A DNA stretch of 64,000 nt, taken from assembly GCA_943736015.1 (NCBI GenBank), contig OX031057.1, positions 42,122,501 through 42,186,500 of the forward strand. Reading direction: 5' to 3'. The stretch is from Tridacna crocea (taxonomy: Eukaryota; Mollusca; Bivalvia; Cardiida; Cardiidae). A model generated the notes under the pieces. The model did no database searches. It had not been told where the DNA came from and saw only the letters and a list, made by a program, of their open reading frames with translations. Numbering within the stretch: the stretch's first letter is position 1; every line of letters starts with the position of its first letter. Both the position numbers and the translations under genes were made by a program. Shown here in pieces: positions 23,367-35,600 of the stretch.

Positions 23367-25013
23367 ATGCCCCAGTATATACATATTAAGCTAAAGGTTG
23401 TAGTTTAGCACTTTCATGATGAGCACTAGTATTACTAACCAAATATCTGTAGCATGTGTATGTCTGACCTAACCACACCTCAGTAGAATAGATGTAAACC
23501 TTTATGCTTTACCAACAGCTTGTAGATGAACCGCAAGATCATAAATATTAGAACAAATGCAATCATGAGCAAATAGTCTAGACCTAGACATGACGTTCAA
23601 TATAGCAATGACATTTGAACCTTACAAATGCTTGATTAGGATGTTAAAAAATATTTGATCTTATTGTAGCATATGCTGAGTATGTTCCAAATTTTTAATC
23701 ATTATGGTACTTCTTAAATTTAGCTTATATTTGGTTTCTGGGAATGTAATTTTTGTGTCATCATTTTTTATGATGTTTTCATAATGCTTTGCACTGCACC
23801 TTCAACAAATGTTAAATACTGACAAGAAAACATTTGTCTTTATTATTATCTACAAATACAAATCAGGTAAAAAAAAAATTCTCAGAGGCCAATCTAAGCA
23901 TAATAGCTGTCTTGCCTTGCTTGTGATTTCTGTTGTATTGTTAGGGTCCAAAGTCTCTAGAAAGTGGGAGGTTGTCAGGAAACAAGAGTATTATAAAAGT
24001 CTGTGAACTCACCTTTCACTCTATTTGGTGGTGGGGAGAGATCAAATGATCATTGGAGAGGTTATCAGACCTCTCCAACAGTGGTGAGTTTAAAAGGCAG
24101 AGTGCCTCAGAAATTGCTGTCTAAATCCAATCTTTGTAGGGGAATTGTTCTGATACACAGTCTTTTTTGTCATGATTTTATCAAATAGGAAATAGACGTG
24201 GTTTGTTTTTATATGGCGAATTTCAACAAAATTGTAAATATTTGATAGCATATGACATTTTTTTTTTTCAGTTTTGTATTAAACAGTTAAATCTAAACAA
24301 AAAGGAAAAAAAGAACAAAAAAAAATCTTAAAATAAAAAGGAACACAGCCAAAAAAATCATGTGACGTTAAAACGCGGGAAGAAGGTCATGTGACTCACA
24401 AAAATTACAAGGACAGATGAATGTGTATTTACAGCTGAACAGATTTCAAAGACCCGTTTATTGCCTTGCTTGTTTCATTACATGTACTGAGATATATTTA
24501 TTTTGAAAGTATAAAAAGTATTTGAAAAAAAATTGATTTCTTGGCTCTTTTTCTAAAGAAACAACTTGTTTTTCTATTAGTTTGATCTGTCAGATATTCT
24601 TTGATCTAAAGAAGGGGCCTTAAATCACCAAAACATTTGGTCAGAAAAGAAGAATGAATTCACAGCTACTTAAATGAATTAAATCTCTAAGGATTGTCAG
24701 CAACAAGAACATTTTAATAGCTTTTCTTTTTGATACAACCAACAAAAAAAAATCAATTCTGCCATAAAACTTTGGATAAAATCTAAAATGTACCAATAAA
24801 CTGAGTAGAACTTGGGAAGTCTTGTGTGCATACACAGTGAAGAAACTGCTATGGCGATTTTGTCCATATACAGAGACGCAACTCTTTTAACCAGTTACAA
24901 CAGCATGAGTCAACTAGCAAAGAAGAGAATCTGGATTTCAGGAACAGCTTTATATTTCAAATTGAAGTGCTTGGCATATAATATCACAATTTTTCTATAA
25001 ATTTGCACATCCA

Positions 25014-25221
25014 TATCTCTTTACCATATGACATAGTACTAGACTGGTCCAAATTGAAAGGTTAGATGTGCATAAAATGTTAATATTAATTCTCTAACAA
25101 AAGTAGAAAATCTGGTGGGAAAAAAAATTGCTTGTTACCAGCATTTTCTCCTCTTCCCACGTTTTCGAAAGCCTACATTTCTTTAGTCAAGAAAACCAGG
25201 AATCGTTTGGTAAAGGGTTAA
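25014..25221 (+). mobile_element. Family A MITE, diverged
   Basis: Right TTAA present; stem contains gaps. Confidence 0.72.
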
Positions 25222-25724
25222 TAACCTTTAACATTACAAAATATGTAGACTGAATTGCATAAAAATGGATCTAAAGTTAATGTCCGATGGCTTAATGTGC
25301 ATAACATCATGAATGGAGAGAATTTGCTCGTGGCCATTATGTTTCTTTTATCCTTAAATTCATTTTTTTTTCATATCCCACAATAATAGTTAACTCTTCA
25401 ACCATATTAAATTGTCGACCCGAAATGTTTTGAAATTGACAAGTCCACATCTTTCTCCTGTCTACATATTTTGTCGTTTAAAGAAGTAATAGGTGAAATC
25501 AGTGCATGTATTATTCAATTACAGGAATTTCACAACAAGAATACTTTCGCCATGGCCAAATAAAGTGCAAATAAAGTTCAAAACTGATTTTTTTTCGATG
25601 TCTCAGTAAAAACGTTCAAGAACAAAGAGGAAATTACACTCCTAAATTATTAAAGCAAACAAAACATACACCCAATAATACAAAAACAAAATATGAATAC
25701 TGGAGCGAGTTCCCTCTATTTCTC

Positions 25725-26065
25725 AACGATTGGGCCGAATCTTCTCCAAAAAGGGGATGAGAAGTACGGTCCTGAGAAGTACACCACTAAAATCAACTAA
25801 TAATGGCGTTAGCAAAACACAGTAATGATCTTAACGTTATGCAAAACCACATGTACGGTATTCACATGTACGATTAATCATTAAGATTACTTTAACGTTT
25901 CAGAATAAATAGTCCAATCAGGTAATTTTACTGATAAAATCAATCTATACAACCTGTGCCAAATCTTCTCATCCTCGGGGCCGAATCTTCTCACCTGCTG
26001 GGCCGAATCTTCTCAAAAATCGCTGGAAGGCCCTGAGCCGAATCTTCTTGGGTCCGAATCGTGAC
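25725..26065. repeat. Scattered GGGCCGAATCTTCTC repeats
   Basis: The word GGCCGAATCTTCTC or a close form occurs five times (about 25733, 25968, 25981, 26001, 26037), three of them about 20 bp apart. No gene recognised. Confidence 0.6.
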
Positions 26066-26424
26066 TTCCGTTTTGACGAGTGAACCCTATTATAGACGGG
26101 TTTTCGTGTTATTTAATGGAAATTGTAATCTTTCTGTCTGAAAATTCTCCTAGCACAGTCTATCATCTGTCTTGAGCGTAAGAACGCTTGATTATACATA
26201 TTGATGTGACAACAAAGCTTCGGACAGATCAAGAGGAACGAACGTCTATGTCTGGCATCGAACTACCGAGTTTGTTTGATAAAACCGGATTCCTTCCAAA
26301 TAACCGGATGTTTCGGCGCGAACGATAAAAATATTTTGTCCTCACAAGAATGCAATATAATTTTTTGAGTCGGGGGGTAAATTGTGGGTCGGGCGGTCGA
26401 GGACAAACAAACAAAATTTTACTT

Positions 26425-26606
26425 TCAGCCTAACAGCAAGGATGAAGCCGTTTCTTATGTGTATATGACACCTTTTGATAGCATAGAAAACATTGTGACA
26501 AAAGGTGAAATTGCTCATCATGAGCAATTTCACCTTTTGCCACAATGTTTGCCACAGGCTCCTACAAGCAATGCGTAGAAATGAGTATCTATGGGGTAAA
26601 GGGATA
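26425..26606. mobile_element. Family B MITE, left end truncated
   Basis: Inverted relative to the copy at 47738. Stem GGTGAAATTGCTCATCATGA with its complement is intact; right end GGGGTAAAGGGATAA. Confidence 0.8.
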
Positions 26607-26732
26607 AACAAGCATATACAACATAATGGGTAAATATCACAATCAAAGAGCACCTTTAAGGCTATTCAAAACTTCTCAACTATGATCAGCAAGATCCTGC
26701 CTTTTGCAAATATCAAGATCCTTACCTCTGTA

Positions 26733-26958
26733 TTAACCCTTTAATACACAACCCTGAGTTATACAGACCCAAGGAGAGAACTTTTTGAAAACATTATGGG
26801 AAAAGAAGAAAATATTGGTAACTGCATTTTCTCCATTTCCCACAATAACTTTTACCCCTTGAAATGCAATGGTCCAAGTAATTTGTCATCTGTTATAGTA
26901 TACATGTATGTTTTTAAATTGGACATGCCTATTATTTGATCGGCTAGTAATGAGTTAA
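26733..26958 (-). mobile_element. Family A MITE
   Basis: 226 bp with TTAA at both ends; hairpin weakened by several mismatches. Confidence 0.82.
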
Positions 26959-28138
26959 AGGCTCACTTTTGACCAAAAGTACCTCAATTCATAACTTCAA
27001 AATAATTGTTTCTACATATTAAGTTTTTTGCTGGGGCTGAAACATGGTACGAAATGTTTAGACTCCTTATAACATTCCATTCACATGAGGTTTGACTCAT
27101 AAATTCTTTACTTTTGGCTGTTAGTAGGCCTTTTAGATCACCTATGATCTCACTGGGTTTCATATATATTGTAAGTTGTGAGTTAAACAGCTCTCTTTAT
27201 TTCACAAAATAACAAGGCAAGTGAAGAATGGACTTCTCAGTGCAAAATATGTATAGGAAAACAATGGCTGATTGTATCGGGTTTAAAGCCATTTTCGACA
27301 TTATTTCAGTTATATTGCAGCAACCAGTGCACCTATCCATGCTTTCCTAGAGTCTCTTTTACGAGTACTCTGCAAAATATTCTTTCAAAGCCACTTTTTC
27401 CAACATAATTGTCGTCAAAAAAATAGTCAAAAGTGGAAATAAGAAAACAAGAGCTCTATTATAACAAGCAAAGGCTCCTTTTTCCAGTAAATTCTCAATT
27501 ATAAAACAATCATTCAAATGTTTCCTCTTCAAGAAACTTTATCCTGAGAGCACAGTATGAATCTTATATACATTTTAAGTCCAGAAAAAAGATTCAGATA
27601 CTTTCAGTTTCTGAGCTGCTTTCTGTCCAGAAAATCTTGGCAAAATGGACAACCAACCTTTCGTAAGGTAAATTTCTGTTATTTTGTAGTCTGAAAAAAA
27701 CTTTTAATATGAGCAAGTTTGACGTTTTGTCCTTTGGAAAAGGGTTAAAAAAACATGGTAATGCAGCTGATCAGTCAATGGACCACTGCAAAAAAACAGT
27801 TTCTTTCTTGCCATGATGCTATGTTGACAGTCAATTTGTGTGTTTATTTGATAATTAAAAGTGATTCCTGTCAACAAGTAGGGAGTAGCCACAAGGAATT
27901 ACCAAATAGAACTGTGCTGAATTTTCATGAAGTTCCCTCAAAAAAAGGGTCAGAAGCATGAAAAAAATAGAATTTTTTTTTTGGTGAAAGATTGAACCTT
28001 ATTTCATCTCGGGAACATTATCCATAATATTTTCAGTCATGGCTGTGCCACAAGTCAAAATATTGCCAAAGATATTTACTTCATGAAAAAAATTTCTGTC
28101 TTTCACTGAAAACAAACAAATATCCTCTATATGTCTGT

Positions 28139-28365
28139 TACGTTGACAGTTATTTCATCCGTTTATTTGATACTTAGAAATGTTTTCTGTCGGATTGGTG
28201 GTTATCTCTATGATATTTGGACAACATTCCAGTTTCTAGAGGGACATGTTTGCATCTATCATGTTGACAGTTATTTCATCTGTTTACTGGATAGTCAGAA
28301 ATGTTTTCTGTCAGATTGGTGGTTATCTCTACGATGTTTGGTCAACATTCCAGTTTCTGGGAGTT
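28139..28365 (+). repeat. Tandem duplication, period about 121 bp
   Basis: GTTGACAGTTATTTCATC at 28142 and 28263, each followed by AGAAATGTTTTCTGTC and GATTGGTGGTTATCTCTA. Confidence 0.85.
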
Positions 28366-28437
28366 TTGTTTCTAAGAAACCCTGTCAAGAAACATTAAGA
28401 TATAAATGATAAGTAATGGCAGGACACTATACAACAA

Positions 28438-29237
28438 CAAGAGGGCCATGATGGCCCTGTATCGCTCCACTAGGTTTTTAACCCTTTTCCACAGATTTTG
28501 AAGTGTTCATGACCCTGAAAAAGAGGGCTCTTGAAAACAATGAACACTCTCAGGCAATACAAGCAGGTTTATTAATTGGCATGAAAGGTAAAGTTCTTGA
28601 GGACAAAACTTCAGTAACAGAAACCTTACTTTGAATTTAATATTCCACTCATGTGATTATAAATTTTAGCATCAAAATGAATCACTCTACCTGAAAACAG
28701 AATATTTTCTTTCCAAAAACTTAAATATCTGGCACCAGTCATGTGTCATTGCAGTTTGATAAATAAGGGAAGTAAATAGTAACAAACTCTATCCTTTATA
28801 ACAAGAGTTACATCCCTTGATTAATGTATACATTGAAGTGACTACATGTGGAAGCCCATGTTAAACTTGTGATCCCCGGAATGGAGCCAATTTTGACCCC
28901 AAGCCTATAATATGAAGAACTTGTTAAAGGTCTATTAGATAAACCTACATGCCAAATTCAGTACCCCTGGGCCTTGTGGTTTCAGAGAAAAAGATTTTTT
29001 AATTTTCTTTTTTTTTTTTTTTTCGGTTTTGTTGCCATGGCAACTAGAGTTTTTGAAGGAATCAAATTCTTTCAAGAAATTTTGAAGAGGACCGTGGCAG
29101 GACAATTTCTGTGAAATTTCATCAAATTTGGATAGGCAGTTTCAGAGAAGAAGATGTTTGAAATAAAAATTAACACATGGATGAAGGGATGGATTCCAGG
29201 CCATGACATAAGCCAACTGGCCTTGGCCAGTGGAGCT
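28438..29237 (-). mobile_element. AGCTCCACTGG element, inverted and shortened
   Basis: Begins AAGAGGGCCATGATGGCCCT and ends GGCCAGTGGAGCT, the reverse of the copy at 48711. Confidence 0.65.
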
Positions 29238-29480
29238 GAAAAACTGATGTACAGAAAACCATGCAAAGAGCCTGGCGTGTGGCGCCTAGTCAATCCCATG
29301 TTTTATTGACTTTGAGGGGAAGGAATTTAAAAACAACATGGAAAAAGGACAAAATCTTGGCAACCTGCATTCATTACTCTTCTCCTGTTTTTTTTTCTGT
29401 CATTTAAGAGCTATAACATACTGTCCAAGTCATATTTAATTTGCCACCTGCAAATTCTTTACATTTGGAAAAACTTTACA
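28478..29480 (-). mobile_element. Two worn family A pieces around an AGCTCAC element
   Basis: A short S-arm piece at 28478-28545 and a degraded copy at about 29290-29480. Both are weak matches judged by eye. Confidence 0.4.
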
Positions 29481-29689
29481 CTACTACTTGCTGTTACATA
29501 TTGCTCTTTAATTGATTATGCATGATCTTTAAAGATGTCTTAAAATCGTCTGCTGTAAGACTGTTTGGAAAATGGTTAAGCATGATCAACAGTTATAGAA
29601 TTATGTTAAATGAAAAAAAAAAAATGTTACAAATATTGTAACAGCTCCCTTAACCCTGGTCACCCACATGCTATTATTTAGAAAGTTCA

Positions 29690-32600
29690 TCATACCTTGA
29701 CAGCAGCCCCAACTCCATTCAGATCCAACAGAAATGTGTCATGACCATACATGGAATTCAATTCATAGAACGTGACAGCTGAATTACCTGTAACAAAAAC
29801 ATGATTCATGATCTGTGAAATGTGGTTAAACACATTTGTTAAAGTATTGACCAACAGCAGCCTTACAAAGATGCAACCTCTTTTCCCAGAGCACTGATAT
29901 TAACTCTTTACCAAACCACAAAATTTTTGACTTGCCAAAATTACAAGCATTATGCAGACAACAAAAAAAAAAGGTGACTCAAAAATTGAAATTTGTTTTG
30001 GAAAAGTTAAAAAATATTGTGGGAAAAGGAGAAAATGCTGAATACCAGTATTTTCTCCTTTTCCTACAATGTTTTTGAAACCTTTCTGTCTAAGTGTTGT
30101 TAAGAGTCAGGATCGTGTGGTAAAAGGTTAAACAAATTACATGTAAGGTCATTTGGATCTATTTTGAACAATACTTGTCATGTGAAGCTGAACCCCCATA
30201 TTCATGGGTAATGCACATTTTTTTAAATCTATAAATTGGAGTTGTAATCTAAACTTGGCTACAGGTCTGTTGAAGGATTCCTGAAAGGATGTATGAAAGT
30301 CATAATAACATGACCCATTATCTTCGGTAGCTGAACATTTTACTCCTTACACTGGAACAGGCTTGAAAAGAATATTGAAGGTTGTGCTTGGTGAAGAAAC
30401 AAAAAGGCTAATGGATTTGCACAGTGACATAACTGAAATACTGTGGTAAACAAGACCTCTGTCAAGTGGGACATAGCTATACACCCAAAGGCAGCTTTCA
30501 AGAACATAACACATTTTCTCACCAGCTCTGACCTCTGAAATTCCATATTGCATACCTGGTATTTAATCACCAAAGGACATGCACTAGAGGAATATTTTTT
30601 AAATCTTACCTGAGTCCCTATTCACCAACCATTGTAAAGAATGTTCTTTGTCTTATTCTTCAAGGTGTTCTAAGTTTGAAAGTAACACAACTGAGGCATT
30701 GTGTTACCTTCAAAGTTTGAATATTCTGGAAATAAGACATAGAACATTCCTCAGAATGGCTTGGGAATACAGACCCTGTACTTCCAAGAGATATAGACTG
30801 GAGAGGATGTAAAATTACATGTATGTGACCTTGGACCACTGCTGTGATCTTGACTTTGACCGTTGTCTGGCAACTGCATGTTCCCTCATTATGGGGAAAA
30901 TATATGTGAAAGATGTATTATACCAAGCAAGTCATCACGTAAATAGGGAAATCCATAATATCCATTTTGTTTACTAGCAAACTGAATGGTGAGGTCCTTG
31001 GACATAAATGAATTTTACCAGAGGCAAAATTTATCAATTCGTATCAGCCTGTGCAGACTGCATAAGTTAATATGGATCAATACTTTTTCAAGATGTATGA
31101 AGTCTCTTTTTCATAATGCATTGCTCGTATGTTCCATTGGTCAAGTAAAAATAAAGCAAAAACGATCTAGTGCACATAGACACTACATATTCCATTACCT
31201 TATAATCCTGAGTTATAATGACTCTGTGGGAAAAAGTTTTTAAAAAATATTGTGGGAACAGGAGAAAATGCTGGTAACCAGCATTTCCTCCTTTTCCCAC
31301 AATGTTTTCTTCCCCATCCTAAACAAGAACCATCATTTCAGTTACATTTAATTCGTTATCTGCAAATCCTTTCAATATGGACCAGTCTAATTTTGTGTCC
31401 TTTGGTAAAGATCTATCGGATAAAAGTTTCAACAACTAGGCTACCTGCTCTCTGTAAAAGGTCTGACAATTCTCTCTGTTGTATGATGGGAAACAAAATG
31501 TCTGTCTGTACACCAATGACCATCACAGGACATGTAACACGAGATAAGCCCTCCACTATCGAGTTAAATCCTTCTGATATATCAAACAGGTCCATTGCCT
31601 ACAAGGTGAAAAGCACTAAAGAGAAATTATGATTGAACTGAAGTGTGATGCAATGAAGGGGTATACTCTTTAATTCATCACCACATGATCCCGACTTTTT
31701 ACGACCCTTGGAAAGAAGCCTTTTGAAAACATTGTGGGGAAAGGAGAAAATGCTGGTAACCAGCATATTCTCCTTTTCCCACAATATTTTCTACTCTATC
31801 AAAGACAAATTGACAAATTCCATCATTTGAACTATGTTTAAACTGTCATCCGCAAAGGTTTCAATTTGGACAAGTCTATTGTTAGCTTATGTGGTAAAGA
31901 GTTAAAGAGTGGAAACTTTCATACCTATACAAAATACCCATGGGCCGTGTTCTCGCAAAAGGGAATTTTCACAATGCATTATTTCATGGCAGTCATCGGC
32001 CAGAGGCAGAATCCTTTGGCATGTGGTATTTTACGAATAGCAAACAGTTCCAACCTATAGCAGCATGCACAAATTGGGCAGGCTGATATGGGACTGAAAT
32101 TAAACCCCCTTTCTGCAGAGCATGGCTCATATTAAGGGTATTTAACTACACCAGTATAACTCTTCAATAGACAACAATAACTTTGGTTTGTTTCCAAATC
32201 AAGTGCATTTGCAGACATCAGAAAAAAAAAAGTGGCTCAAGTGATGAGTGGCTGGAAATGAGAAAATGCAGGTTACCACCATCCCATCCCTTTTCCAGAC
32301 GTTTACATAAGCTAACATTTTTGGGTTTGCTATTTGGCATAAAGTTTGATTTGACTAAAACAAGTTGGGATTTACCTTTTTGTTTGTGCACAGAAAACAT
32401 ATCACATGCCTACAAGAAAAAATACCAATGCTCTGCAGCTGAGGATAGCTAATGATGTATGATATACGATCGCTGTTCAATAAATTTGTGGAACGCTGCT
32501 GTAAAAAACACATTTTTTTTGTATTTAGAGCTAAACTCTTGCCTATAATAGAAATGAATGTATTGTTCCATTTTTATTGAACAGCCCATGTAGATAATCT

Positions 32601-35600
32601 GCTCTTACCTTTGAAATGTAGAGTAGAGAATTAGGATCAAATTTGACACTGAATTGTTCCCCTTGGTATTCTATGTAATTTTCTATCAGAAAGGTTGGGC
32701 AGAGAGCTGGTGGTTCTTTATTGTCAATTCTCTTTCTCCCAAATCTTTCATCCCATTCTGGTCCACTTCTATAGGTCATTGTAGCTATCTCCCTGAGATT
32801 ATGGGAGAAAAGGAAAAGTTGATTGAAGAATGCCATACTGAACCAAATGGAGGATCTTACATGAGAGTTCATACTAGTATTTTATCATTTGCATCAAACA
32901 AGTTGACTGACATTTATATGATCCGAGCCTTGGCTAGCCTGTAATGCATATATTTTGGTGAAACAGGTTGGTGAAAGTAATAACTACATGTACATATATA
33001 CATATATACATGTAGGCCTATACAAATAGTCTTTTTAATACATTATTTTCTATTTTATTACCATTTATATTCATCACATAAAACAAATTGCAAACAAGTA
33101 TCCCATATCATCACTTAAACCTATTACTATCCAGGTGTCAGTGGCAAAATGTAGTTCAATTTGAAATGTGTACTATACACATGAAGAGAGCTCTGTGACT
33201 TTTACATCGAAAGTAAAACCTCTTATTTCACTCATGATTTAGTTTTGATTGGATTCAGATTGTAGTTTAATTTTAGGTATGAGTGGCTGACAACCAGTGA
33301 AACCAACCACAGGAAAATAAGAGTCATTACTCTACTGTATTCATGTGGAAAGTTTTATGATTTTCATGTCATAAATGGAGAGAAAGCCATGTCATAAATG
33401 CAGAGAAAGCCACTTAAAATCATAAAAATTGTATAAATACATTGATTTACTTCCTTTATTTGCCGTCTTATTTTACTATTGCAGATGACGAAATGTGTCT
33501 CCGTCCATGTAGTTTTTCTTCAAAGGGGAGAAAGGTGAGACAGAGGAAGGCTGTTGCATTTTCTTTTTTCTCCTTTCTCATTTATGAAAAAAAACTTTTC
33601 TTCAGGATTGTCAAAATATTGAAAAGTATAGTAAATAGCTAAAGACAGAAAAATAGCCTACCTAGCAAGTTTCATTCCCATTTTGGGATAAGCACCTTTG
33701 TAATAATGTCCTTTATTCCAGTTTGGGTCAGTCATTATACACTTTCTTTGTAAATATCTCATGGCTATTGATGATGGATGACTGTGTGCACATGATGATA
33801 TAGAGATCATTCTGAAATAGAAACATGACAGTTACAGCATGATGGTAGAGGGATCTGATAATGTACACTTGGTACTATACACATCATTCTGGAATGTAAA
33901 CATGACAAAGAACATATGGTGGTATAGAGATTATTCTGATATGCAAACATGAGAGAACATAATTATGGTGGTATAGAGATCATTCTGAAATGTAAACATG
34001 ACCATAAAATAATGAATACTGTGGTATAGAGATCATTCTGAAAGGTAAACATGACCATAAACATAATAAATATTGTGGTATAGAGATAATTCTGAAATGT
34101 AAACATGACCATAAACATAATGAATATTGTGGTATAGAGATTATTCCTATATGTAAAAACGAGAGAACATATGGTGATACAGAGATCATTCTGAAAGGTT
34201 AACATGACCATAAACATAATAAATATTGTGGTATAAAGATCATTCTGAAATGTAAATATGACTGTGAACATATGGTGCTGTAGAGATGTGAGTAGAGAAA
34301 AAGGATCATTTTGAAACATAAATATGACTATGAGCACATGATGATAAAAATATCATTCTGAAACATAAACACAACTGTGAGCAGATTACTGATACTGAGA
34401 TCATTCTAATATATTGACAATGATATGATGATATACAGCTCATTTTTAAATAATCTATAACTGTAAGTGCACAGTGTTTTAGTGATCCAGCTGCAATAAA
34501 AACATGAAACCCTTGAAATACTTACTGCTCTTACGAACGAAGTCCGTAACAAAGAAACAAATGAATAAATGCATGGCAGAAATAAGGATCGGAGCGGGAT
34601 TCGAACTCCGGAACTCCCGGACACAAGACCAATACCCTAACCACTGAGCCAAAGAGATATCTCCCTGACGCAGTAGCCAGGTATTGTATTTAAATCGGGA
34701 GTATGCCATGCAGGAAGGAGTGGTCTCCCATAACACACCTCTTCTTAAAGTCATCATTTATTGATGACTCAAAGCCTTATTAGGCAGGAAGTCCGATTAT
34801 TGGACAACAAATGGGATTAATGGCTCAATGGCCAATCCCGGACGAGCCCCCATCTTACGAACGAAGTCCGTAACAAAGAAACAAATGAATAAATGCATGG
34901 CAGAAATAAGGATCGGAGCGGGATTCGAACTCCGGAACTCCCGGACACAAGACCAATACCCTAACCACTGAGCCAAAGAGATATCTCCCTGACGCAGTAG
35001 CCAGGTATTGTATTTAAATCGGGAGTATGCCATGCAGGAAGGAGTGGTCTCCCATAACACTGCACAAACTAGAATTGTGAGAAAAGGTGATTACATATTA
35101 TTGGCTAGTGTGCAAGTGTTTCGATAGAGTATATGGATGTTAAACCCCTAGCACTCTTACTTATAAGGTTGCATTGATGGGGAAACAATTACTGACTTAT
35201 GCAACAGACCAATGCTATGTTAGACAGATGTTCAAACCTAGAATTCACCAACAAGAAAGATTTTGCTGAAGGGGAGATCATTATGGACTCATAAGGGCAG
35301 AACTTAACGGAAACTGTGTCTAGCAATATCAGAAAACTGATAAAGTTTTAAACATCTATGTGTATGTTCAATGACTATCAGAAGGACAAATAGGCAGTTA
35401 CCATTACTCAAGAAAATGTGTAACAAAATGATAATATTTGAAACATTTGTTTTTTATGGGTAATTTCTTCTTTTGCTAATAATGTTTTTGTAAGTGACAC
35501 CACAAAAAATAGTTGTCGGCAGCAGATTTTTTACAAGATCACACTGCACAAGGCAACAAATTTACACTGCAGGAGGTAGAAAGTTTACATTAGGGTAATT

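Larger units (their letters stand above)
23376..28138. other. No gene seen; AT-rich with MITE pieces
   Basis: Downstream of the acyltransferase. 27330-27420 resembles 37585-37690 (CCATGCTTTCCTAGAG). I searched here for a final acyltransferase exon and found none I can defend. Confidence 0.5.

Noticed and set aside
27901-27950. Final acyltransferase exon after a strong pyrimidine-AG on the minus strand
   Set aside because: It would give only Gly-Thr-Ser then stop, and the sequence is part of a dispersed repeat also seen near 9745-9850.
33798-34440. CRISPR-like array
   Set aside because: Units vary in length, have no unique spacers and lie in a eukaryotic intron; it is a minisatellite.
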